Under the pieces are notes generated by a model, which did no database searches, was not told the DNA's origin, and was given only the letters and a program-made list of their open reading frames with translations. Position numbers and translations under genes: made by a program. 64,000 nt of DNA from NCBI GenBank assembly GCA_019188255.1, contig JAETXT010000015.1:682001-746000 (forward strand), given 5' to 3'. Each line of letters starts with the position of its first letter. The first letter of the stretch is position 1. Of this stretch, positions 1-8,827 are shown piece after piece. Source of the stretch: Verticillium longisporum. Lineage: Eukaryota > Ascomycota > Sordariomycetes > Glomerellales > Plectosphaerellaceae.

Positions 1-675
1 GCGATGAAATGAAGGACATTCTATCGTGGTTGAGTTTAGACTCTTATCAGCCTCAAATGAATGGGCTCACCTGTCCGTTGAGATCTGTCATCCCCAGGTC
101 AGTGCCTGCAGATAATGTATAGGACCGATCACTGACTCTTAAGGTTGATATCGGCACCCCGAGAGAGCAAAACATCCATGACTGCGTCGCCGTCCAGTAG
201 ACTGCCTGCGATCATCACAGGTGACCAGCCGCTACCATCCTTCATATAAGAGGAGCTGTCAGCGTCGAACAGGCACCAGGCTGGCCTCTGGAGGCCTGGG
301 ACCCGCAAAGCCTCTTACCTGCACATCAGGGTCAAACCCACGGAGTTGAGTAAGCAGCACAACAATGTCAATCTTGTTCGCAGATACCGCCCAATGGATA
401 GGCATTCGGCCATCGTCGTCTACACATGCTGCAAGCTTCGGGTCCGTCTGGTGCACAAAGGCGTCAATCTGTACCCAAAGTCCCGCCCAGAAGGGGTTAT
501 ATTCGCACCTTTAAAATAGCCTCCACCAGAGACACTATGGCAAACGTCAGTACGGCAGATCACACAAACATTTCGCCAAAGCCAAAGTGCCCATTTATTA
601 CTGGAAGGCAGTTGCGTTACCTTTCCCCTCCCTTGCAGCAGCATGAAGTGCAAATTTGGCTTGCGGCTCGTCCAT
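1..675 (-). CDS. Gankyrin/Nas6-like ankyrin-repeat protein, 3' end outside window
   Basis: Homologues of this ankyrin-repeat protein (yeast Nas6, human PSMD10) are chaperones for assembly of the 19S proteasome cap. I assemble six exons on the minus strand: 675-621, 534-509, 468-319, 239-137, 84-71 and 20-1, the last cut by the window edge. All junctions are GT-AG and in phase. The start is the ATG at 675-673, followed by a MDEPQAKFALHAAAREGK-type N-terminus. Ankyrin signatures follow: DDDGRMPIHWAVS, then FDPDVQDGSGWSPVMIAGSL, then GADINLKNLNGQ and LHFIA. The order and spacing fit this family from what I know of it. The 40-base intron at 469-508 and the 14-base exon at 71-84 are unusually small. 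The latter is supported by the expected GADxNxKxxxGQ motif, but an alternative acceptor would lengthen it. The product name is firm at family level; the exact gene name is inferred. Confidence 0.85.
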
Positions 676-1074
676 CGTGCACGCGCTCACTTCTGATTGA
701 TCTCACAAGAAAGAGATACACCCTTCAGGTCACTATCTCGATAGACGTTGTAGACTTGCGTCGAGCTTGAGGGACGGGAATCCTTGCAGCTGTGATGAAG
801 GGGAGGTACAAGACTCTCAAAACGGCAGCTGGTTGCAAGAAACCTGAGTAGAAGCTGCTACTTGTCAATCTGAAGTTGCTGGTATTCCCCTACAGCACTG
901 ACGTGAGGAGGATTACAGCATTGGTGTGGGCATATCTGGCTGTGTAGGTAGGTAGATAGTGAAGTGGCTACTAATAGTAGTTACAGTCATGCGATAAAAG
1001 TAACGAACACCCCCAATTTTACACCAAAATTCGCCAAAACATACCAACTTTAGAAATTAGTTATAAGTCGTATA
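676..1074. other. Intergenic region between gankyrin-like gene and pogo copy 1
   Basis: No gene is visible. The stretch holds the presumed promoter of the leftward ankyrin gene and, near 990-1065, an odd segment with C-rich and A-rich blocks that resembles a DNA-transposon terminus. No partner terminus was found in the window. The final TA (1073-1074) is the target-site duplication of the pogo element. Confidence 0.5.
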
Positions 1075-1120
1075 ACGTAATCCACAAGCGAGTGGTTCAC
1101 CCAAGCGAGTGGTTCACTTC
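1075..1120 (+). repeat. 5' terminal inverted repeat of pogo copy 1
   Basis: Starts ACGTAATCC. It contains the 15 bp unit AAGCGAGTGGTTCAC twice in tandem (1086-1100 and 1103-1117), a likely pair of transposase-binding sites by analogy with other pogo elements. Confidence 0.9.
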
Positions 1121-1172
1121 GCCCGGGCCCACGACCTACACCTGAATTCTACAGATTCCACCTCCGCCCGCG

Positions 1173-2828
1173 ATGGAGACTCTTTCAAAAGAAGGTCAAT
1201 TATTCCTTGCTATCCAAGCTATGGACAATGACCCGAACCTAAGCGCCCGGAGTGCTGCGAGGATCTACACCGTCCCCTTAACGACGCTCCTCCGACGCCA
1301 GAAGGGCAAACCCTCCCGACGCGAAAGCCCGCCCAATTCTGCCAAATTAACAGTACTAGAAGAGAAAACTATTGTCGAATATATCCTTGACCTAGATGCG
1401 CGATCTTACCCTCCCCGGTTGGGTGAGGTCGGAGATATGGCGAATCGCCTGCTTGCCGACCGTGACGCGCCACGCGTCGGGAAGAACTGGGCCGCAAACT
1501 TCGTCAAACGGCAACCAGAGCTCCGGACGCGTTTCTTTCGCAAGTACGACTACAAGAGGGCCCAATGCGAAGATCCGGACGCGATAAACGCGTGGTTCCG
1601 CCTCGTGCATAACATGATCGCCAAGTACGGCATCCAAGAGGCTGACATGTACAACTTTGACGAGACCGGCTTCCAGATGGGCGTTATCGCCAACGGAATG
1701 GTCGTGACCAGTTCGGAAAGACGGTCCAATGTGAAGATGAGGCAGCCAGGCAACCGGGAATGGGTTACGGTGATCCAGGGCGTTGGCGCGTTGGGTTTCT
1801 CCGTCCCGCCGTTCATCGTGGTTTCGGGCAAGTACCACCTCTCGAGCTGGTACCAGGACGACGCGATTTCTCGCGACTGGAGAATCGCAACATCTCCAAA
1901 CGGCTGGACGACGAATGATATTGGTCTGGAATGGATTCGGCATTTTGACAGGCATACAAAGTCCCGTACTTCGGGCGGTTATCGCCTACTGATCCTGGAT
2001 GGCCACGAAAGTCACCACTCGGTCGACTTCGAACTCTACTGCAAGGAGAACAACATCATCACACTCTGTATGCCTCCTCATTCGTCACATCTACTCCAGC
2101 CTCTCGATGTTGGGTGTTTTGGCCCACTAAAGAAAGCATACGGTCGGCAAATCGAGGATAGGATGAGGGCGGGTACAACGCACATCAGCAAAGAGGACTT
2201 CTTCCCGGCGTTTTCGGCTGCATTTCAGCAAGCAATGACAGAAAAAAACATCCAGGGAGGCTTTCGAGGAGCGGGGCTTGTCCCCCATAACCCGGAAACA
2301 GTCCTGTCAAAGCTGGATGTGAGGTTGAGGACGACGACGCCTCCGGGGACGTCCCACGGGGAGCGTGATTCTTGGGTCTCTAAGACGCCCACTAACCTGC
2401 TCGAGGCAGGTTCCCAGACTGACTTCATCAAAGGGCGAATCTCACGCCACCAGGGAAGCTCCCCAACGTCAATTTTAGATGCTGTTGACTATCTTGCGAA
2501 GGGGACGCGGGGTGTTATGCACCAGATCGCTCTTTTGAAGTCAGAGGTTATGATCCTTCGAGAGGAAAATGCTACACTAAGCCGACGCCGGAGGGCCAAA
2601 AAGCTACGTCTCCGGGAAGGAGGAAGCATGGCTGTAGGCGAGGGACAGGACAAGATTGCTCAGAAGGAAGTAGATATCCAGATAAAAGAGGAAACGCTGC
2701 AGAACCCGGGTCCCGCGTCGTGGTCCCAGCCGAAGAAACGATGCTGTAGCGTATGCGGGAAGACCGGCCACAACGCGAGAACTTGTCAGGTAGCTATCTC
2801 ATCGTCTGCAAAAGACGAGGAGGAGTGA
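1173..2828 (+). CDS. Pogo/Fot-like DDE transposase with C-terminal zinc knuckle
   Basis: The 551-residue transposase should cut and reinsert its own element at TA sites. The order of domains is a psq-type helix-turn-helix at about residues 1-50, a CENP-B/Tc5-type DNA-binding helix-turn-helix at about 55-125, and a DDE_1 catalytic domain at about 150-370. The likely catalytic acids are D163 (in NFDETGF), D276 (LILDGHESH) and D312 (LLQPLDVGCF), a DDD triad typical of pogo/Fot enzymes. After a predicted coiled, charged stretch near 450-490 comes a CCHC knuckle near residues 525-540 (CSVCGKTGHNARTC), an addition more usual in retroviral Gag. The ATG follows the TIR by about 50 bases, and the frame has no introns. 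There is no sign of RIP. The family call is certain; activity is inferred from intactness. Confidence 0.95.
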   Translation: METLSKEGQLFLAIQAMDNDPNLSARSAARIYTVPLTTLLRRQKGKPSRRESPPNSAKLTVLEEKTIVEYILDLDARSYPPRLGEVGDMANRLLADRDAPRVGKNWAANFVKRQPELRTRFFRKYDYKRAQCEDPDAINAWFRLVHNMIAKYGIQEADMYNFDETGFQMGVIANGMVVTSSERRSNVKMRQPGNREWVTVIQGVGALGFSVPPFIVVSGKYHLSSWYQDDAISRDWRIATSPNGWTTNDIGLEWIRHFDRHTKSRTSGGYRLLILDGHESHHSVDFELYCKENNIITLCMPPHSSHLLQPLDVGCFGPLKKAYGRQIEDRMRAGTTHISKEDFFPAFSAAFQQAMTEKNIQGGFRGAGLVPHNPETVLSKLDVRLRTTTPPGTSHGERDSWVSKTPTNLLEAGSQTDFIKGRISRHQGSSPTSILDAVDYLAKGTRGVMHQIALLKSEVMILREENATLSRRRRAKKLRLREGGSMAVGEGQDKIAQKEVDIQIKEETLQNPGPASWSQPKKRCCSVCGKTGHNARTCQVAISSSAKDEEE

Positions 2829-2889
2829 TTTTAATTGATTTACGGCGTTTGGGTTGAGGTTTTCCTCGGAATGTTTGTCGGGTCGGGGT

Positions 2890-2935
2890 GAAGTGAACCA
2901 CTCGCATGGGTGAACCACTCGCTTGTGGATTACGT
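2890..2935 (-). repeat. 3' terminal inverted repeat of pogo copy 1
   Basis: Inverted copy of 1075-1120, ending GGATTACGT. It again carries the 15 bp unit twice and differs from the 5' repeat at one base between the two units. Confidence 0.9.
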
Positions 2936-2937
2936 TA

Positions 2938-3340
2938 ATAGTATATAGACTCTAGAGTTTATGATATAGATTAAGAATAACTAGAAAGAATATATATTTA
3001 GACTTTTAACTTCTATAGCTCGAAGGTTATATAATAATTAGTACTAAAAACTAATAGATATTCTTTTTTAAAAAAATTATCTTCTTATATAATATATCTT
3101 AACTTAAATCAAGTAGCTATAAGTATAGAGGATAGCTTACTTAGTAGTATATATATACTATATAGATATATTAATAAGCTTTAGTACTTTAAGTTAATTT
3201 ATTAAGAGTAAAAGAATATAGTTTATCTTTATCTATCTCTATCTTATAAAGGTCTTAGTATATTTAAAGATATTAATATATATTATAGTTTTAGCTGGAA
3301 ATATACTATAGTACTGTCTATATATTTACTCCAGTTAACA
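2938..3340. repeat. RIPed AT-rich relic next to pogo copy 1
   Basis: Very AT-rich sequence with CA and TG nearly absent, unlike the genes on either side. It reads as an old repeat erased by RIP. I could not match it to elements A-D. Normal composition returns by about 3340. Confidence 0.6.
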
Positions 3341-3746
3341 GGATGGTGATATTAAGGCTTAAAGTTAATATGCTTTAGTGTAAAATAGGTTCTGTACGTT
3401 TCTTTTGTCGCCCCATTGTACCTACCTACCTTAGGTACCTTGCCTACCTGGGTATCGGCGGCTGGCTGCAGAGAAGGTGCCTCAAGCAATGCATAAACCC
3501 ATACATGCCGACCCCACTTGGCCAAAGGCGTGTGGTACCTGGGTACATGGTAGGTACCTTAACAACCAGAGCTCTAGTGCCTGAATTGGCAGCTTTCTCG
3601 CCTAGGTACCTCAAGAGGTACAGTCGTTCCTCAATACTTTTTGCGACGTGCCTCACGAACGGCCGACAGCCTTACTGACTGTCAATGATAGCCACCAGGA
3701 TATACCTACCTGTTTAACCTCCTTCCTCTTCGGAACTCGAGTAGCC
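3341..3746. other. Upstream region of PRP46 with ACCTACCT/GGTACCT motifs
   Basis: No separate gene seen. Short repeats of the type ACCTACC and GGTACCT occur near 3419-3440, 3535-3560 and 3603-3612. The PRP46 frame is open from an upstream ATG at 3648, so part of this stretch could be coding if that start is used. Confidence 0.5.
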
Positions 3747-5319
3747 ATGAGCGACATGTCATCGCCAATTGTTCCGGACCGACTAGCGACGCTTGGCCGA
3801 CTGGTGGATGGGAATGCAAGAACGACGCGATCCATCTTCACCACTTCGACAACTTTACCCTCCAGCAAGCGACAGAGGACGGTCGAAGCGGATACGAAAA
3901 CAGAAGGCACCGCCAGCACAAACAGGCGCTTCGAGCTCGAGTATGCTAGCGTTCAGGATCTACCCGACGCAATTGCTGCAAAACTGCCTCCGTCAGGCAA
4001 GTCTAGGAAACATGTTGTGCGCCAGGTTGCAAAAGTTACCCCAGGCACGTCGACAAGCCCGAAGTTGCTGGAAGGACCACAATCCACATCGGTAGAGCAC
4101 GAGATCAACGTGTCTACAGGGACGAGCATCAACACTGTTGGTTCGGGCTCGCAGCCACCGACTGGACACAATGAGACGAGCCTCTCGCGGATCACATCTA
4201 CACAACCTCTCAAACCACAATGGCACCCTCCTTGGAAACTGATGCGAGTTATATCGGGACATCTCGGCTGGGTCAGGAGTCTCACAGTAGAGCCAGGCAA
4301 CAAGTGGTTCGCCAGTGGCGCAGGCGACCGTACCATCAAAATCTGGGACCTCGCGACAGGCTCTCTGCGCCTTACATTGACTGGTCACATTTCGACCGTT
4401 CGAGGTCTTGCTGTTAGTCCCAGACACCCCTATCTCTTCTCCTGCGGCGAAGATAAGATGGTCAAATGTTCGGATCTGGAGACGAACAAGGTCATCAGGC
4501 ACTACCATGGACATCTTAGCGGCGTCTACACCCTAGCATTGCACCCAACCTTGGACGTGCTCGTAACGGGAGGGCGGGATGGTGTAGCCAGAGTCTGGGA
4601 TATGCGCACCAGGAGTAACATTCACGTCCTTTCGGGACACACAGCAACCGTTTCCGACGTCAAGTGTCAGGAAGCAGACCCTCAGGTCATTAGTTCGTCT
4701 CTCGATTCCACAGTCAGGCTTTGGGACCTGGCAGCGGGCAAAACTATGGGTGTCTTAACGCATCACAAAAAGGTGTTCGGGCCCTGGCCACACACCCAAG
4801 CGAGTTCACCTTCGCAACAGGAAGCACGGGCAGCATCAAGCAGTGGAAATGTCCGGAGGGGGCTTTCATGCAAAATTTTGATGGGCACAACGCTATCATC
4901 AACACCTTGAGCGTGAATCAAGAAAACGTTTTATTTTCTGGAGGTACGTAACTTTTGTCAGTCGGGGTTACCCAACTGTCAGCTAACCCTGAATTCAGGT
5001 GACAATGGCTCTATGAGTTTTTGGGATTGGAAGAGCGGACACCGCTTTCAGTCTTTGGACACAACGGCACAGCCCGGTTCACTCGATGCCGAAGCTGGGA
5101 TTATGAGCTCGACGTTTGATAGATCAGGCTTGCGCCTTATCTGCGGCGAGGCAGATAAAACCAGTGAGTCCTCGCCAACACACGTCTGACTTTTTGCCTG
5201 GAATTGTTCCTTATACTAATACGCCGTGTGCAGTCAAAATTTGGAAACAAGATGAAAATGCCACGCCGGAAACGCACCCCCTTGTCTGGCAACCTTCACT
5301 GGCTCACCGGAAGTTTTGA
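3747..5319 (+). CDS. prp46: WD40 pre-mRNA splicing factor PRP46/PLRG1-like, frameshifted
   Basis: PRP46/PLRG1 is a WD40 scaffold of the Prp19-associated (NTC) spliceosome complex in the nucleus. Exons are 3747-4943, 4999-5163 and 5234-5319, with GT-AG introns that restore phase. The N-terminal ~160 residues are variable. After [14 protein letters not shown] comes a run of WD repeats, with [16 protein letters not shown] and RLWDLAAG blocks, ending [16 protein letters not shown]. At 4767-4771 a run of five A is one base short: the expected [13 protein letters not shown] motif is split between two frames, and the uncorrected frame ends at 4910. A second oddity is TCG at 4470-4472, which makes a WD-motif Trp into Ser (KCSDLETNK). 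The start at 3747 has a good Kozak context; an in-frame ATG at 3648 is possible. Family call firm; whether the gene is functional depends on whether the deletion is real. It converges with ORC1, with 75 bases between the stops. Confidence 0.9.
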
Positions 5320-5394
5320 TATATCGGCATCAGCCTTCGGTCATATCGCCAAGAATTCATCTTGCGTTCAATAACATAATGTCTTGAGTTCGAC

Positions 5395-7773
5395 TCATAA
5401 ACCAACGCCCATGGCCCTTAGTTCTGCATCGTCTCTGAAAGCCATCTTGATCTCCTCGTCTCCCACTGCAAGTCGCAACTTGCACGGACGTTCTGCCCTT
5501 TGCGATTCTAGTATAATAATTCCAGCCCCTGCGAGGTCCGTCGCGCCAGTCTGCAAGCACATTTGTTCAGTCACTACCGTGTAGCGGTTGGGACGGACGC
5601 CGCCAGATCCCATTTGCATCGACGCTTGCAATGTGTCGAGCGTCGCTGGCAGTAAGCTTCCAGACGCCATATTCAATACACGTTGTACCTCGTCCATAAT
5701 ATCGCCAAATGTGGCATCGCTTGTTCCGCTTTTCTGCGTTCGTGCCACCAAAGCAAAGAGCAACAGTCGTGGTCCGAGAGCGAGAGAACGGAGATACTGC
5801 TGAATGGGGTTAGTCGTGGCTTCATTGATGGCTCTCCTGATAGTGGCAATGGTAACTCTGCCCCCACGCTGTGTCGTCTTGATATCTTCGTTTCCTTGTT
5901 GATGTGATCCGTGGCTTGGAGTTGTGGGCACAGGTTGGGCCTCGGCTTCGGCAAGTTCTACTGCACGTCGGCATATATCGAGAGCTCTCCGAGCGTCGCC
6001 GCTGACGGCGGCGACTTTGCGGCTCGCGAATTGGACTGCATCCGGCTCTACGAGGTCGCCTGGGATACCTTCGAGTCTTGACTGAATGATCTTCATCAAT
6101 TGTTCGTGATTATACCCCGGAAATGTGATCCTTGTAAGGCCTGTAGGGAGTCAGATGCAAATCTTGAGTGGGTTAAAATCCTGTTGCACAAACCCAACCG
6201 ACTACTTATTTTATTGCTCAACGTTCGCTCTGGAAGATCCATGGTGTTGGCGACTGCAAGGACAATGAGTCTGCTATGTCGTAGTGCCGGCCAGTTGAAA
6301 AATTATACATGACGCTTTGGTTTTTCGTGACGAGCTGATCCAGTTCGTCCATCAACACGACACATGGTATCCGTCGGGGACTTGGGTTATTGAACTCACG
6401 TTCAAGCAAATCTAGTGCTTGAACTGGACTGACACGTTCGCTTTTGAGAGCTTCCCACAGTAGACTATAAGACTGGTGGGGGTCGGTAATCTTCATGCCG
6501 TTGATCTCGACAAAGATGAAGTCATCGAGCTCATCGGACCTGACACAGCGCTCCAACCGTCCTATTAGCACACGGACAGTAGCAGTTATCCCAGTGCCAG
6601 GGGTACCTGCTATATAGATACAACTGCCGGAGCCATCAATAATCGCAGCCTCGAGATGGGAGTAAACGGATGAGAACTCATTCTCCCGGCATGGTAAGCT
6701 GGTTGGTACTGATGCGACATGCAGTCGAGATCGGGCTAGTTGGAATGGCGATGACTGTAGTTGGGTAGGAGACAGCCTGCGTGTTGCCAGAGGGGTGAAC
6801 TGCAATGTCCTCTTCACCTTGAACCTGTATGGTAGGGCTAGTCAGTAGAGGGTCCGCTTTTGTCAGAGGATACGCGAGAATACCTTCTGCTCGAAGTTGG
6901 CGTTGTTGCTGCAGTCTTTTTGGAGTGAGGCGTTGGCGGGTCTTTCCTGCGCTTCTTCTGCGCTCGTTCTTGTTCTGAACCGGAGGAATCATCGACGCCT
7001 ACGGCATATTCTTTGAGAGACTCGTCGCGTCCTGAAGGTTGCCTTCTTGTCGATTTGGTGTTTGCTTGGAGGTATTGCACCAAGCCGTGAATATCGTCCT
7101 CCGTACCACGAAATATATCTTCCCAGCAAAACTCTTCAGTGAAGATGGCTGTTCTTGTGTTACACCCGCGGCGACACATGAAGACCTTGGAGTTTCGTGG
7201 TGCTCTCCCTGATGGATACCGTCGTTGGAACATATCGAATGATAGGACCGTCGCCTTTCCATTAATAGCGGTAAGAGGATTGATATCCCATGAAGGTGTT
7301 ATGTAGAGCTCATGCTGCGGGTGTTAGCAATCGACCCGTGATGGTGTTCGGAGGCTATAGAATACCGGGAGGAAGTCGTTTCGCTTCTTCTTCTTCGTGA
7401 TGATTTCTTTGTCCGTGGAAAACCACATGAACTCGGCTGCTTTTTCCCCATCTTCACGCTCTAAAAAACTGCAGATAATTGCTACCCAGGCCTCTTTTAA
7501 CCCTTCAGCCTTCAGCAATACACACTCTCCGACGAGGCATTGAAATCCTTCCAGCTGGGCTCCGATGATTTTACGACCTGCACTTGGTGCATCTCTGACT
7601 TTGTGCTTGTGACTGGAGGCAATATCCTCGGGATGGGAGTTAGCTGGCTCCTCATACATCCATTCCCAAGGGATATCATCAGTGCCGAGTTCGTCGTCAG
7701 AGTCGTCTCTTGGAACCCCGGTGGGCTCTTTGAATTGTCGACGTGACGACGAATTTCGAGGTTTCGTTGCCAT
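5395..7773 (-). CDS. orc1: Origin recognition complex subunit 1 (ORC1), frameshifted, Walker A altered
   Basis: ORC1 is the ATP-binding subunit of the complex that marks replication origins and loads MCM with Cdc6. Exons: 7773-7366, 7314-6884, 6824-6194 and 6140-5395; all introns are GT-AG and in phase. The first two exons hold the BAH domain (FQCLVGECVLLKAE to WEDIFRGTEDD) and a basic linker. Exon 3 begins the AAA+ module (LPCRENEFSSVYSHLEAAI), with Walker B VVLMDELDQL. Exon 4 has sensor-2 GDARRALDICRRAVELAE and the C-terminal winged helix. Two defects stand out. Walker A reads GTPGTGITATV, with Ile (ATA, 6587-6589) where the nucleotide-binding Lys belongs. A run of five A at 6298-6302 (T on the coding strand) is one short, so the YNFFNWPALRHS segment is broken. 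The start is the ATG of MATKPRNSS; an upstream in-frame ATG exists at 7836. Confidence 0.92.
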
Positions 7774-7922
7774 CGATATACTATTGAGATGCGCTGTGGA
7801 TTTACGGAGTGCGCGCTGGGCAGAATAACCAAACAAAAGCTAGAAAATCGGGTTCGATGGCAAGGAAGTAACGTATCGCTAAACGATGCTTTAGATAGTT
7901 GGAGAACATCCGCGCTCCGACG

Positions 7923-7948
7923 ACGCGTCAATGGAGGATCAGACGCGA
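7923..7948. promoter_or_regulatory. Pair of MCB-like boxes upstream of ORC1
   Basis: ACGCGT at 7923-7928 (the MluI cell-cycle box bound by MBF in yeasts) and ACGCGA at 7943-7948 lie 150-175 bases upstream of the ORC1 start, where an S-phase promoter element would fit. The role is inferred from known regulation of replication genes. Confidence 0.4.
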
Positions 7949-7989
7949 CAGGCCGTGAGCATAGACAGGCAACCTTGCTAGGTAGTTAA

Positions 7990-8720
7990 AGGGACAAAAT
8001 AGATCTAGGGCGTAATTGCATTTAACTATAGCTTAAAGAAAACTAAGATTAAGGTAGTAATTATAGAAAATATAAGCTATCTAGGAAATGAAACTAAAAT
8101 TAAAGTAAATATTAAATTAATATTTATTATAGAAAATATAATACTATATTAAATTTAAAGCTTAATATATATATATTCTACTTTATTATTCTAAATACTT
8201 AGATTATAAAAGATTTTTATATTTTTTTATTAGAATATAGTTTTATTATAAGCTATATTCTTAATAATATAAAGGGATTTATATTTATATTACTCTTCTA
8301 CCCTAGCTATAATAATATATAGCTAATTAATTATATCCTATATAGATAGGTATATAGAATATAATTATATTATTTATAAGTATTAAGAGGACTTTACTAT
8401 TTATATAAACTTTAATTTAGTACTTTAGCTATACCTACGAGCTCTAAATAGGTAGGGTAAGTAGTATAAGACTTATAATATAATTAATACTATCTCTCTA
8501 AATTACTACTATTTACGTAAGTTAGATATACCTATCTAGTTTATAGATTATATAAGCTATAATTTATATACTCCTAAGAGCTATAAATCCTAGCTACGGT
8601 AATCCTCCGGTAATTACTATATCGGTAATTACTATCCTAATTACTGCCCTAGGGAATCCCCTAATATTAGTTCAATAATAAGATTAATAAGTAAGTAGTA
8701 TATATCGCAACTCGAATTGT
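7990..8720. repeat. RIPed AT-rich island between ORC1 and KGD2
   Basis: About 730 bases of AT-rich sequence with few CA or TG, bounded on both sides by normal composition. Probably an old transposon insertion erased by RIP. No terminal repeats or coding motifs could be read. A small direct repeat (GGTAATTACTAT) occurs near 8610-8632. Confidence 0.55.
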
Positions 8721-8827
8721 TAAACGTTCATTCAATGTACAATCAATGCGCAGCTGAAATCCTTACTATCTATAAATAACGCCGCCATACCACTCTCGAT
8801 CTATATTGTACAGACTACACTGACAGC

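Larger units (their letters stand above)
1075..2935 (+). mobile_element. Pogo/Fot-type DNA transposon, copy 1 (intact)
   Basis: The element is 1861 bp long, bounded by 46 bp terminal inverted repeats with one mismatch and by a TA target duplication (1073-1074 and 2936-2937), as expected of the Tc1/mariner superfamily. It carries one uninterrupted transposase gene. CA and TG are abundant, so it has not been RIPed although a near-identical copy lies at 59293-61151 in the same orientation. This copy could be autonomous. It arrived, or was last copied, after RIP had finished acting on its surroundings, or RIP no longer operates. Confidence 0.95.

Noticed and set aside
426..770. Plus-strand frame of 114 codons
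   Set aside because: It lies opposite the first exons and introns of the ankyrin gene, whose minus-strand exons explain the sequence better.
988..1070. Possible terminus of another DNA transposon left of pogo copy 1
   Set aside because: The segment looks like a terminal repeat, but no inverted partner or TA-bounded element could be found in the window.
1392..1955. Minus-strand frame of 187 codons under the transposase
   Set aside because: It mirrors the GC-rich transposase gene and recurs at 59610-60173 only because the element is duplicated; no protein features.
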